Part shown: positions 18,313 to 26,178 of the stretch, piece after piece | Position numbering within the stretch: position 1 is the stretch's first letter | How the letters are laid out: each line of letters opens with the position of its first letter | Virus record (IMG/VR): IMGVR_UViG_3300030118_002460 | Span: 22,332-86,331 of that record | Origin: a virus | Direction: 5' to 3' (one strand) | Length of the DNA stretch: 64,000 nucleotides | Notes under the pieces: generated by a model | Seen by the model: only the letters and a program-made list of their open reading frames with translations | What the model was told of the DNA's origin: nothing | Database searches by the model: none | Made by a program: the position numbers and the translations under genes

Positions 18313-18948
18313 ATGGCAGACGTAAGAACACTATCTCAATTTAAGAACAGATTGGCGGGTGGCGGTGCCCGCCCCAATCTATTTGAGGTACTCATTCCTT
18401 CATTCCCTAGCGCTGTTGGTGATAGGGTTTGGAGAACAGGTGCTGGTAGAGAAGCACAAACTTTCCAATTCCTTTGCAAGGCAGCACAACTTCCAGCATC
18501 AACAATTGCTGAAGTTCCCATTCCTTTTAGAGGCAGAGTCCTCAAGGTTGCTGGTGATAGAACCTTTGAACCTTGGGTAGTTACCGTCATCAATGATGAA
18601 GACTTCCAACTCAGAACTGCATTTGAGATTTGGATGAATACTATGAGCAAGTTGGATGATGCTACTGGTGTCACCAATCCTTCTTCCTACATGACTGATG
18701 CATATGTCACTCAGTTTGGTAGAGGTAGACAGGCAAATGCAACCAAGAATGTTGGTGGTAAGTCATCTGAACTTAGAACTTACAAGTTCTTTGATATTTT
18801 CCCAACTGAAATCAGTGCAATTGATCTCAACTATGAAAACACTGATACCATTGAGGAATTCCAGGTAACCTTCCAGGTTCAGCACTTCACAATTGGTAAC
18901 TCTGCTCAGGCAAATAGAGCTGCTGCAGGACAGACTCTGATTCAGTGA
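18313..18948 (+). CDS. 19: Tail tube protein gp19
   Basis: 211 residues (T4 gp19 is 163). It forms the inner tube within the sheath. The FLCKAAQLPASTIAEVPIPF segment and the following FEPWVVTVINDEDFQLR are characteristic of T4-type tube proteins. SD GAGGA lies about 9 bases upstream of the ATG. The 3' end overlaps a late promoter for gp20. Order gp18-gp19-gp20 is as in T4. Confidence 0.96.
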   Translation: MADVRTLSQFKNRLAGGGARPNLFEVLIPSFPSAVGDRVWRTGAGREAQTFQFLCKAAQLPASTIAEVPIPFRGRVLKVAGDRTFEPWVVTVINDEDFQLRTAFEIWMNTMSKLDDATGVTNPSSYMTDAYVTQFGRGRQANATKNVGGKSSELRTYKFFDIFPTEISAIDLNYENTDTIEEFQVTFQVQHFTIGNSAQANRAAAGQTLIQ

Positions 18949-18954
18949 TAAATA
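18947..18954 (+). promoter_or_regulatory. Putative late promoter (GATAAATA) for gp20
   Basis: GATAAATA shares GA with the gp19 TGA stop and is 29 bases before the gp20 ATG. A 6-bp inverted repeat ACTAGA/TCTAGT (18955-18972) follows directly. Confidence 0.6.
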
Positions 18955-18972
18955 ACTAGAACAGAATCTAGT
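18955..18972 (+). repeat. Short inverted repeat in the gp20 leader
   Basis: ACTAGA, a 6-base loop, then TCTAGT, immediately downstream of the late promoter element. No T tract, so not a terminator; a start at the late promoter would fall in the left arm. Confidence 0.4.
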
Positions 18973-18983
18973 TTACATAGATA

Positions 18984-20660
18984 ATGGCGAAATTATTTGG
19001 TTTCTCAATTGAGAATAATGAAAAAGAATCCCCAGGGGTAGTATCTCCGGTCCCTCCTAATAATCAGGATGGATCGGAGCATTACGTTTCCTCTGGGTTT
19101 TATGGTTCTTATGTGGATATTGAGGGTGTCTATAAAAATGAGAATGAATTAATCAGAAGATATAGATCAATGGCACTCTATCCAGAGTGTGATAGTGCCA
19201 TTGAAGATATTGTAAATGAAGCAATTGTTTCAGATACAAATGACAGTCCAGTAAGTGTTGAATTGTCTAATCTGAAAGCAAGTGATGGCATCAAAAAAAT
19301 CATTAGAGAAGAATTTAAATACATCCTTGAACTTCTTGATTTTGATGCAAAAGCACATGAGATTTTTAGGAATTGGTACATTGATGGGAGACTTTACTAC
19401 AATAAAGTCATTGACCAAAAGAAACCACAAGAGGGTATTCAAGAACTGAGATATATTGATGCATCAAAGATGCGTTATATTCGTCAGGTTAAAAAACCAA
19501 AAGAGAGGGGTGTGGCAATCAATAGGGATAATCCCTCCACATATGACTTCCCTGAAATTGAAGAATATTTCCTCTACAATCCAGGTGGATATCAGACAAA
19601 TACCAATGGATATGGTACTGGTGCTACTGCATCTAATAAAGGAATCAGACTGACTCGTGATTCTGTTACTTATTGCACCTCTGGATTGGTAGATAGAAAC
19701 AAGGGATCAACACTTTCCTGGTTGCATAAAGCAATTAAACCACTCAATCAGTTGATGATGATTGAGGATTCTCTTGTCATTTACAGACTTTCAAGAGCAC
19801 CTGAAAGAAGAATTTTCTACATTGATGTTGGTAATCTGCCTAAGGTAAAAGCAGAACAATACCTTAGAGATGTGATGATGCGTTATAGAAATAAGCAAGT
19901 CTATAATGCAGATACTGGTGAAGTCAGAGATAGCAACAAGCATATGAGTATGCTTGAAGATTTTTGGTTGCCTAGAAGAGAAGGTGGTAGAGGAACAGAA
20001 ATTACCACACTTCCTGGTGGTCAAAACCTTGGTGAAATCACTGACATCAATTACTTCCAGAAGAAACTTTATAGAGCACTGAATGTTCCTGAAACTAGAC
20101 TTCAAGGTGATACTGGTTTCTCAATGGGACGTTCTTCTGAAATCCTCAGAGATGAAATCAAGTTCTCCAAGTTTGTTGGAAGAATGAGAAAGAGATTCTC
20201 TCATATGTTCAATGATATGTTGAAGACTCAACTTATCTTGAAGAATGTGATTACTCCTGAAGATTGGGAGATCATGGAAGATCATATTCAGTATGACTTC
20301 CTTTATGATAATCACTTTGCAGAACTCAAAGAGGCAGAACTTCTTACAGAAAGAATCAACCTTGCAGCTCTGGTTGAACCTTATGTTGGTAAGTATTACT
20401 CTAATGATTATGTTAGAAGGAGAATCTTGCAACAGACTGATGCTGACATCATTGATCAGGACAAACTGATTGAGAAGGAAATCAAGGATGGTGTGATTCC
20501 TGATCCAAATGCAATGCCAGTTGATCCACTGACTGGACAACCTGCTCCACCAGAAATGGGAGGAATTGCACCAAATGGTAGTGGAAATTCTATCAATGGT
20601 GATGGTGGTAAAGTTCCAGTTACACCTGAAATCAAATCACCCACTGGTGGAGAGATCTAA
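18984..20660 (+). CDS. 20: Portal vertex protein gp20
   Basis: 558 residues (T4 gp20 is 524). It forms the dodecameric portal through which DNA enters and leaves. Diagnostic segments include SMALYPECDSAIEDIVNEAI at about 60-80, RAPERRIFYIDVGNLPKVKA at about 270, and the GDTGFSMGRSSEILRDEIKF region at about 375. The C-terminal tail is Pro/Gly-rich. This gene is the classic cyanomyovirus diversity marker. The stop lies in the next late promoter. Confidence 0.97.
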   Translation: MAKLFGFSIENNEKESPGVVSPVPPNNQDGSEHYVSSGFYGSYVDIEGVYKNENELIRRYRSMALYPECDSAIEDIVNEAIVSDTNDSPVSVELSNLKASDGIKKIIREEFKYILELLDFDAKAHEIFRNWYIDGRLYYNKVIDQKKPQEGIQELRYIDASKMRYIRQVKKPKERGVAINRDNPSTYDFPEIEEYFLYNPGGYQTNTNGYGTGATASNKGIRLTRDSVTYCTSGLVDRNKGSTLSWLHKAIKPLNQLMMIEDSLVIYRLSRAPERRIFYIDVGNLPKVKAEQYLRDVMMRYRNKQVYNADTGEVRDSNKHMSMLEDFWLPRREGGRGTEITTLPGGQNLGEITDINYFQKKLYRALNVPETRLQGDTGFSMGRSSEILRDEIKFSKFVGRMRKRFSHMFNDMLKTQLILKNVITPEDWEIMEDHIQYDFLYDNHFAELKEAELLTERINLAALVEPYVGKYYSNDYVRRRILQQTDADIIDQDKLIEKEIKDGVIPDPNAMPVDPLTGQPAPPEMGGIAPNGSGNSINGDGGKVPVTPEIKSPTGGEI

Positions 20661-20663
20661 ATA
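20657..20663 (+). promoter_or_regulatory. Putative late promoter (CTAAATA)
   Basis: CTAAATA overlapping the gp20 TAA stop, 23 bases before the next ATG. Confidence 0.6.
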
Positions 20664-20686
20664 ACAACGAAGTCATTTTATAGACC

Positions 20687-20899
20687 ATGGAAGAATTAAT
20701 GGATTTGATGGTGAGTGATGAGTCTCCATCACAAATCAGTGATCAGATTAAAGATATCCTCTTTGCTAAAACAGCAGAAAAAATTGAAGCAATCAGACCC
20801 AATGTTTCTGCATCAATTTTTGATGAACCTGCTGAAGTAGAAGCAGAGGAGGAGGAGACTTTTGACACTGAACCAGAAGAGGAATCAGAGTCAGAATAA
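20687..20899 (+). CDS. Probable prohead core protein gp67-like
   Basis: 70 residues, strongly acidic at the C terminus (a run of Glu with Asp and Ser). It lies directly after the portal gene and before protease gp21, where T4 has gene 67, an 80-residue acidic core protein cleaved by gp21. The size, charge and position match; sequence identity is too low for me to be certain, so the symbol is withheld. Confidence 0.7.
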   Translation: MEELMDLMVSDESPSQISDQIKDILFAKTAEKIEAIRPNVSASIFDEPAEVEAEEEETFDTEPEEESESE

Positions 20900-20909
20900 A
20901 TACTAAATA
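20896..20909 (+). promoter_or_regulatory. Tandem putative late promoter elements (ATAAATA and CTAAATA)
   Basis: Two TAAATA elements in direct succession, the first sharing the TAA stop of the upstream gene. The second ends 28 bases before the ATG at 20938. Confidence 0.55.
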
Positions 20910-20937
20910 TCGTATAGAAACATTGTAATTTAAAATA

Positions 20938-21486
20938 ATGGCTGCGTTAAAACCAGTAGGAGTCAATCTCAATATCACAACCAGCGCCACTTCTGCTCAA
21001 AGTGCTGCTATTGCTCAACAGACTGATTCAGTCAGAATTGTAGCAGAAACTGCAGGGTGTCATGTTGCTATTGGTACTAATCCAACTGCAACCACTGCTG
21101 ATTTTTATGTGTCACCTACTGATGATGCAATTATTTCTCTTGGACCTGTTGGATCACAGAGAGTGGTTAATGTAACTAAGGGTGCATCTACTGTCATTGA
21201 TTTTCCTGAGGGCACAGGAAGTCCTTTTGCAGTTGGTGATGCTGTATCTCTTACAGTGCCAAATGCTAGCACATATGATTTTGAGCATAAGATTGTAACT
21301 GCTGTGGATTCTACATCAAATGTAGGAGGTTTTTATAATACCAGGATCACTGTTGACCATGATTCAAGTTCTGTAACTGCAGGATTTAATAATGCAGGTG
21401 CATCATTAAGAAGATCCATCAAAGTTGCAGTTAGAACTGTAAGTGCAGCTGGTAAAGCCTATGTCCAACAAGTACAAGTATCCTGA
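20938..21486 (+). CDS. Capsid-region structural protein of unknown role
   Basis: 182 residues, beta-rich and Ala/Thr/Val-rich, located between the core protein and protease genes, a position where T4 has no equivalent fibre-like gene. A segment GCHVAIGTNPTATTADFYVS followed by DDAIISLGP resembles small phage proteins that form beta sandwiches. No SD is evident, but two tandem late promoter elements precede it. Could be a head decoration or fibre protein; not established. Confidence 0.75.
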   Translation: MAALKPVGVNLNITTSATSAQSAAIAQQTDSVRIVAETAGCHVAIGTNPTATTADFYVSPTDDAIISLGPVGSQRVVNVTKGASTVIDFPEGTGSPFAVGDAVSLTVPNASTYDFEHKIVTAVDSTSNVGGFYNTRITVDHDSSSVTAGFNNAGASLRRSIKVAVRTVSAAGKAYVQQVQVS

Positions 21487-21494
21487 GAAGACCA

Positions 21495-22145
21495 ATGAAA
21501 CTCATCAGAGAAGAAATCGAGCAAGTTGATTTTATCGTTGAAGAGAGAAACGGTAAAAAGAATATGTTCATTGAGGGTATCTTCCTTCAAGGAAATATCC
21601 AGAACAGAAATGGACGTATGTATCCTATGGAAACCTTGAGAAAGGAAGTCCTGAGATATAATGAAAACCATGTTCAATCAGGAAGAGCACTTGGAGAACT
21701 GGGACACCCAGATGGCCCAACTGTTAATCTTGATCGCGTCAGTCACAAGATTGTTTCTCTCAAAGAGAATGGCACCAATTTTATTGGTAAAGCAAAGATC
21801 TTGGGCACTCCAATGGGCAAGATTGCAGAATCTCTCATCAGTGAAGGAGTCAAGTTGGGTGTTTCTTCTAGAGGTATTGGATCCCTCAAACAAACAAGAG
21901 AGGGAGTAAATATTGTAGGGGAAGACTTTATGCTTTCCACAGCAGCAGATATTGTTGCTGATCCATCTGCACCTGATGCTTTTGTTGAAGGTATTATGGA
22001 AGGTAAAAATTGGGTGTGGGATGGTGGCATCCTTAGAGAACAGAAAGCTGCTAAGACTTACAAGACTATCAATACTCTTGTAGATCAAGGTCAACTTGAT
22101 GAGCAGAAAGCAAAACTGTTCAGTGATTTCTTGAACAATCTTTGA
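21495..22145 (+). CDS. 21: Prohead core scaffold protein and protease gp21
   Basis: 216 residues (T4 gp21 is 212). A serine protease that cleaves head proteins after (Leu/Ile)-x-Glu during maturation and then itself. The likely catalytic His is in GELGHPD (about residue 75) and the Ser in GVSSRGIGS (about 120), with an acidic DFMLSTAADIVADPSAP stretch after it, as in peptidase family S80/U9 proteins. Follows the upstream gene by 8 bases. Confidence 0.95.
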   Translation: MKLIREEIEQVDFIVEERNGKKNMFIEGIFLQGNIQNRNGRMYPMETLRKEVLRYNENHVQSGRALGELGHPDGPTVNLDRVSHKIVSLKENGTNFIGKAKILGTPMGKIAESLISEGVKLGVSSRGIGSLKQTREGVNIVGEDFMLSTAADIVADPSAPDAFVEGIMEGKNWVWDGGILREQKAAKTYKTINTLVDQGQLDEQKAKLFSDFLNNL

Positions 22146-22166
22146 TTGTAACAGAAATATCTAAAT

Positions 22167-22178
22167 TATAAATAAATA
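22167..22178 (+). promoter_or_regulatory. Putative late promoter (TATAAATAAATA) for gp22
   Basis: Overlapping TATAAATA (22167-22174) and AATAAATA (22171-22178) elements, 33 bases before the gp22 ATG. An exact T4 late consensus. Confidence 0.7.
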
Positions 22179-22211
22179 TAGATTATACATAGGTAATCGG
22201 AGTTAGTTCAA

Positions 22212-23294
22212 ATGTCTCGTGGAGATTTACAAGAAATGGAGCAATCTAAAACTGCTGTGAACGCGAACGCTAAACCTGCTGAGTCCATGCCTAAAATGGC
22301 AGACCCAGGTACGCAATTGGGTTCAGTAGAAGATCTTGGGGGTCCTACTCCTGAGAACTACAAGCCAGATGATGATTCAGCAAAACTAAGAGAACCCAAG
22401 ATCAAAACCGTTAAGGATGTGGTCAATAAGGGTGCCAAGGCAGCAGATCCAATGAAAGGAATGAAGGAAGAGGAAGAAGTTTCTTCTGACGAAGAAGTCC
22501 TTGAAGAGGATCAAGTAACTGATGAAGATCAGGAAATTGTTGCTGAGGAAGAAGTTGCTGAGGTTGACATTGAAGAAGATGTCAATGCTCTCCTTGGTGG
22601 TGAAGAACTCTCCGAGGAATTTAGAGAAAAGGCAAAGGTTATCTTTGAAGCTGCTCTGAACTCCAAAATTAAAGAAATCCAGGAAACTCTGGAAGAACAA
22701 TATGCAGTAGCACTGCAAGAAGAAAAAGAAGGTCTTAAGGAAGCTCTTACTGAAAGAGTTGATGCTTATCTTGAGTATGTCTGCGAAGAGTGGATGACTG
22801 AAAATGAGCTTGCTGTTGAAGCAGGTCTTAAGACTGAAATGACTGAATCATTCCTTTCTGGAATGAAGGGTCTTTTTGAAGAACATTATGTAACAATCCC
22901 TGAAGAGAAATATGATGTACTCGAAAGCATGGTAGAAAAACTTGATGAAATGGAGACCAAGCTCAATGAGCAAATTGATAAGAACATTGGTCTGAATAAG
23001 AGACTCGCTGAGTCCACTGCAGTATCAGTTCTTGATCAAGTCTCTGAAGGTCTTGCACAGACCCAGAAAGAGAAGCTCGCCTCACTTGCTGAAAGTGTAG
23101 AGTTTGAAAGTGAAGAAGAATATCGTGAGAAACTGGAAACTCTGAAGGAGTCATACTTCTCCAGAACACCAGCTGCTAAAGCATCTACCTCTGCTACTCA
23201 AACCCTTTCTGAGGGTGTAGACAGCACAACCGCTCCTGTTTCACAGGGGATGGAGTCATACATGAGAGCACTGGGTGCTTTCAAGCAAAATTGA
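22212..23294 (+). CDS. 22: Prohead scaffold protein gp22
   Basis: 360 residues (T4 gp22 is 269), very acidic and helical, with long Glu-rich coiled-coil stretches (about 85-130 and 140-320). gp22 is the major internal core around which the head assembles and is later degraded by gp21. An N-terminal Asp/Pro-rich segment of about 80 residues is longer than in T4. Position between gp21 and gp23 confirms the assignment. Confidence 0.93.
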   Translation: MSRGDLQEMEQSKTAVNANAKPAESMPKMADPGTQLGSVEDLGGPTPENYKPDDDSAKLREPKIKTVKDVVNKGAKAADPMKGMKEEEEVSSDEEVLEEDQVTDEDQEIVAEEEVAEVDIEEDVNALLGGEELSEEFREKAKVIFEAALNSKIKEIQETLEEQYAVALQEEKEGLKEALTERVDAYLEYVCEEWMTENELAVEAGLKTEMTESFLSGMKGLFEEHYVTIPEEKYDVLESMVEKLDEMETKLNEQIDKNIGLNKRLAESTAVSVLDQVSEGLAQTQKEKLASLAESVEFESEEEYREKLETLKESYFSRTPAAKASTSATQTLSEGVDSTTAPVSQGMESYMRALGAFKQN

Positions 23295-23343
23295 ATTTTA
23301 TACAATTCAAACCAAACACAATCTAATTAATAGGTAAAAGCAA

Positions 23344-24762
23344 ATGTTCCAATCAGAACAATTGCAGGAAAAGTGGGCACCTCTTCTGGACTATGAAGGT
23401 CTTGATTCAATCAAAGACAATCACAGAAGAGCTGTAACCGCAGTCCTGCTGGAAAACCAAGAGAAATTCCTCAGAGAGGAATCCGCATTCAATTCAGGTA
23501 TCAACCTGATGGAAGCACCTACCAACTCAGCTGGCTCTAACCCTGCTGGTTTCTCTGGTAGTGCAACTGAAACTGGCCCTGTTGCTGGTTTTGATCCAGT
23601 CCTGATCTCTCTGATCAGACGCTCTATGCCTAACCTGGTTGCTTATGACCTGGCAGGTGTTCAGCCAATGTCTGGTCCTACTGGACTGATCTTTGCAATG
23701 CGCTCCAGATACACCAATCAGAGTGGCGATGAGACCTTCTACAATGAAGTTGATTCCGCATTCTCTGGTCAGGATGCTGGATTTGACCTCACTGGTGGCA
23801 TGTCTGATGTTGCTGCTGGTATGGGTACTACTGCCCAGTCTGGTGTTAACCCTGCAGTTCTGAACCCAGTTGGTTCTGCATCCTCCACTGGCTACACAGT
23901 TGGTCAGGGCATGCAAACTGGTGATGCAGAAAACCTTGATGGTACTGCTGGTAATGCCTTCAATCAGATGGCATTCTCCATTGAGAAAGTCACTGTTACT
24001 GCCAAGTCCAGAGCACTGAAAGCAGAGTACAGTCTTGAACTGGCTCAAGACCTGAAAGCAATTCATGGTCTGAATGCTGAAGCAGAACTTGCTAACATTC
24101 TCTCCACTGAGATCCTTGCTGAGATCAACAGAGAAGTTATCAGAACCATCTATAAGGTTGCTGAGCAAGGTGCTGTTTCTAACACTGCTACTGCTGGTAC
24201 ATTCGACCTGGATGTAGACTCCAATGGTAGATGGTCTGTTGAGAAGTTCAAAGGACTTCTGTTCCAGATTGAAAGAGATGCAAACGCAATTGCACAAAGA
24301 ACACGTAGAGGGAAGGGCAACATTGTCATGTGCTCTGCAGACGTTGCTTCTGCACTGACCATGGCTGGTATCCTGGATTATACTCCTGCCCTGAATGCAA
24401 ACCTGAATGTTGATGACACTGGCAACACCTTTGCTGGCACCATCAATGGTAAGTTCAGAGTTTACATTGACCCATATTCTGCAAACCTGACCCCAACCAA
24501 CACTGCTGGTGGTAACCAGTACTATGTTGTAGGTTATAAGGGTACTTCCCCTTATGATGCAGGTCTCTTCTACTGCCCATATGTACCTCTGCAGATGGTA
24601 CGTGCAGTTGGTGAGAACAGCTTCCAGCCAAAAATTGGCTTCAAGACCAGATATGGTATTGTTGCTAACCCCTTCGCAGAAGGAACCAACCAAGGCATGG
24701 GAAGACTGGGTGTCAACCAAAACCGTTACTACAGAAGAGTTGCTGTTAAGAACCTTATGTGA
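23344..24762 (+). CDS. 23: Major capsid protein gp23
   Basis: 472 residues (T4 gp23 is 521; shorter forms are usual in cyanophages). Core signatures include MPNLVAYDLAGVQPMSGPTG at about 97 and KAEYSLELAQDLKAIHGLNA at about 225. A gp21 consensus site Leu-x-Glu occurs as LME|A at residues 55-57, close to T4 Glu65, so the mature protein would start about residue 58. The mature arm holds GFSGSATETGPVAGFD (about 69-84), a motif also present in the 103-residue protein at 57440. Followed by the strongest terminator in the window. Codon choice is more C/G-rich at wobble positions than its neighbours, as expected for the most expressed gene. Confidence 0.97.
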   Translation: MFQSEQLQEKWAPLLDYEGLDSIKDNHRRAVTAVLLENQEKFLREESAFNSGINLMEAPTNSAGSNPAGFSGSATETGPVAGFDPVLISLIRRSMPNLVAYDLAGVQPMSGPTGLIFAMRSRYTNQSGDETFYNEVDSAFSGQDAGFDLTGGMSDVAAGMGTTAQSGVNPAVLNPVGSASSTGYTVGQGMQTGDAENLDGTAGNAFNQMAFSIEKVTVTAKSRALKAEYSLELAQDLKAIHGLNAEAELANILSTEILAEINREVIRTIYKVAEQGAVSNTATAGTFDLDVDSNGRWSVEKFKGLLFQIERDANAIAQRTRRGKGNIVMCSADVASALTMAGILDYTPALNANLNVDDTGNTFAGTINGKFRVYIDPYSANLTPTNTAGGNQYYVVGYKGTSPYDAGLFYCPYVPLQMVRAVGENSFQPKIGFKTRYGIVANPFAEGTNQGMGRLGVNQNRYYRRVAVKNLM

Positions 24763-24788
24763 TTCTTACACACTTCTGTGTTATACTG

Positions 24789-24815
24789 GGAGGTCCCAAG
24801 GGACCTCCTTTTTTT
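24789..24815 (+). terminator. Strong rho-independent terminator after gp23
   Basis: Perfect inverted repeat GGAGGTCCC/GGGACCTCC (9 bp, or 8 bp with a 4-base loop) followed by seven T. It separates the capsid transcript from gp3. Confidence 0.92.
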
Positions 24816-24825
24816 ATACCTTTTA

Positions 24826-24832
24826 CTAAATA
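24826..24832 (+). promoter_or_regulatory. Putative late promoter (CTAAATA) for gp3
   Basis: CTAAATA 11 bases after the gp23 terminator T tract and 24 bases before the next ATG, giving terminator-then-promoter insulation. Confidence 0.62.
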
Positions 24833-24856
24833 ATCAAATAGTCCATCTACATTGGT

Positions 24857-25489
24857 ATGGCAGCAGGTAATCCAAATTTAAAACCATCAGCAACTGCAGC
24901 ACAAGTAAGAACAAGAAACCCTACCAGAACAATTGGTGGAGTAGTAACAAGGGAGCAGATTGAAAATAGAAACTACCTGCAACCACAGGGGTTTAAATTT
25001 AATATATCAAGAGCACCCAATGTTGCTTACTTTGGAAATGCAGTCAATATTCCTTCAATGGAATTAAGGACAACAATGCAACCAAATTATTTGAAGGAGA
25101 TTCCCCAACCAGGTGAGATCATTGATTTTGAAGATCTTTCTCTTAGATTCTTGGTTGATGAGGATCTTGCAAACTATATGGAGATTCAAAATTGGATCAG
25201 AGGTTTAGGATTCCCTGAGTCTTTGGAGCAAATTTATAAACTTCAAGAGCAAACAGTTGGTGTACCCAATCCTGATCTTCAGGTTGGAATGAATATCTAT
25301 TCAGATGCCACACTGACTATCATGAACAATATGAATCAACCAAACTTTAAGGTTGTATTTGAAGACATATTCCCATATTCCTTGAGCACTCTTGAATTTG
25401 ATGCTACACTACCTGATGTACAGTACTTCACAGCTGAGGTCAGATTTAAGTACACTATATACCATATTCGTGATATTGGTTGTTGCTAA
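24857..25489 (+). CDS. 3: Tail completion and sheath stabiliser protein gp3
   Basis: 210 residues (T4 gp3 is 176). In T4 it caps the tail tube and fixes tail length. The segment QGFKFNISRAPNVAYFGNAV and the FLVDEDLANYMEIQNWIRGL region, followed by GFPESL, are typical of cyanophage gp3, and resemble tube-type proteins. The gp23-gp3-uvsY order is characteristic of cyanomyoviruses. Assignment rests on remembered family resemblance plus synteny. Confidence 0.85.
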   Translation: MAAGNPNLKPSATAAQVRTRNPTRTIGGVVTREQIENRNYLQPQGFKFNISRAPNVAYFGNAVNIPSMELRTTMQPNYLKEIPQPGEIIDFEDLSLRFLVDEDLANYMEIQNWIRGLGFPESLEQIYKLQEQTVGVPNPDLQVGMNIYSDATLTIMNNMNQPNFKVVFEDIFPYSLSTLEFDATLPDVQYFTAEVRFKYTIYHIRDIGCC

Positions 25490-25923
25490 TGATTGACTTG
25501 GATACAATCCAAAAAATGTGGAGAGAGGATGCTCAGATTGATCCTGATAACTTACATACAGAATCATTAAAAATTCCTATTCTCCATTCAAAATATTATG
25601 AACTTTACAATAACATTCTCTTGCTAAGGAAGAAATCTGAGCAGCAGAGAAAAAATATTAGACATGAAAGATATGAATACTTTTCAGGAAAAGCAGATCC
25701 TGATGTCTATATTCAAAACCCATTCCCTAAGAAGATAAGAGATAAAGATACTATGCAAAAGTATCTTGATGCTGATGAAAAACTCTCAAGTGCATCTCTG
25801 AAAATTGAATACTATGATACTATGCTTAAGTTTCTAGAAGAGATTCTTAAACAAATCACTAATAGAACATATCAGATTAAAAATGCAATAGAGTACATGA
25901 GATTCTCCTCTGGCTTAGGATAA
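25489..25923 (+). CDS. uvsY: Recombination mediator UvsY
   Basis: 144 residues from ATG 25489, which overlaps the gp3 stop (TAATG); a TTG 9 bases upstream is a poorer choice. UvsY loads the recombinase UvsX onto single-stranded DNA coated with gp32. Length matches T4 (137). The segment NLHTESLKIPILHSKYYELY and the helical C-terminal half are typical. Located just before uvsW as in T4-like phages. Confidence 0.93.
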   Translation: MIDLDTIQKMWREDAQIDPDNLHTESLKIPILHSKYYELYNNILLLRKKSEQQRKNIRHERYEYFSGKADPDVYIQNPFPKKIRDKDTMQKYLDADEKLSSASLKIEYYDTMLKFLEEILKQITNRTYQIKNAIEYMRFSSGLG

Positions 25924-25935
25924 CCCACCTCTAAA

Positions 25936-26127
25936 ATGGAAAAAGAACCAGATTACACAGTGTTCATGCAGATAGAAGATGTTCATCTGCTACATCACTG
26001 CGTCACAGAAACAATAGAAAAATGGCCAGGTTCACCTGCTAGACCAGCAGAAGAGCAAGAACACCTTTGGCAGGTAAGGGACTGGTTATACAGAATGATA
26101 TTAGAGCATAGATTTAATAACTCATAA
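25936..26127 (+). CDS. Small conserved-type protein of unknown function
   Basis: 63 residues, rich in His, Glu and Trp with a helical VHLLHHCVTETIEKWPG and a second helix ending in LYRMILEHRFNNS. It sits between uvsY and uvsW, which suggests co-expression with recombination genes. No motif is recognised. Confidence 0.72.
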   Translation: MEKEPDYTVFMQIEDVHLLHHCVTETIEKWPGSPARPAEEQEHLWQVRDWLYRMILEHRFNNS

Positions 26128-26134
26128 TTGAGCA

Positions 26135-26141
26135 CTAAATA
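26135..26141 (+). promoter_or_regulatory. Putative late promoter (CTAAATA) for uvsW
   Basis: CTAAATA 20 bases before the uvsW ATG. T4 uvsW is also transcribed late. Its expected start site falls inside the left arm of the hairpin at 26141-26178. Confidence 0.62.
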
Positions 26142-26178
26142 TCACCAGGTAGGATTATATTATGTCTAATCTGGTGAT
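26141..26178 (+). promoter_or_regulatory. Hairpin enclosing the uvsW ribosome binding site and start codon
   Basis: Left arm ATCACCAG (26141-26148) pairs perfectly with right arm CTGGTGAT (26171-26178). A further ATTA/TAAT pairing (26154-26157 with 26167-26170) leaves a 9-base loop containing the ATG; SD-like AGGA lies at the inner bulge. Read-through RNA would contain both arms, whereas RNA begun at the late promoter would lack most of the left arm. Looks like the T4 strategy for silencing late genes on early transcripts. Confidence 0.6.

Noticed and set aside
23527-24720. Minus-strand open frame of 397 residues within gp23
   Set aside because: Long only because of gp23 codon bias; opposite strand to every other gene, with no known-type motif.
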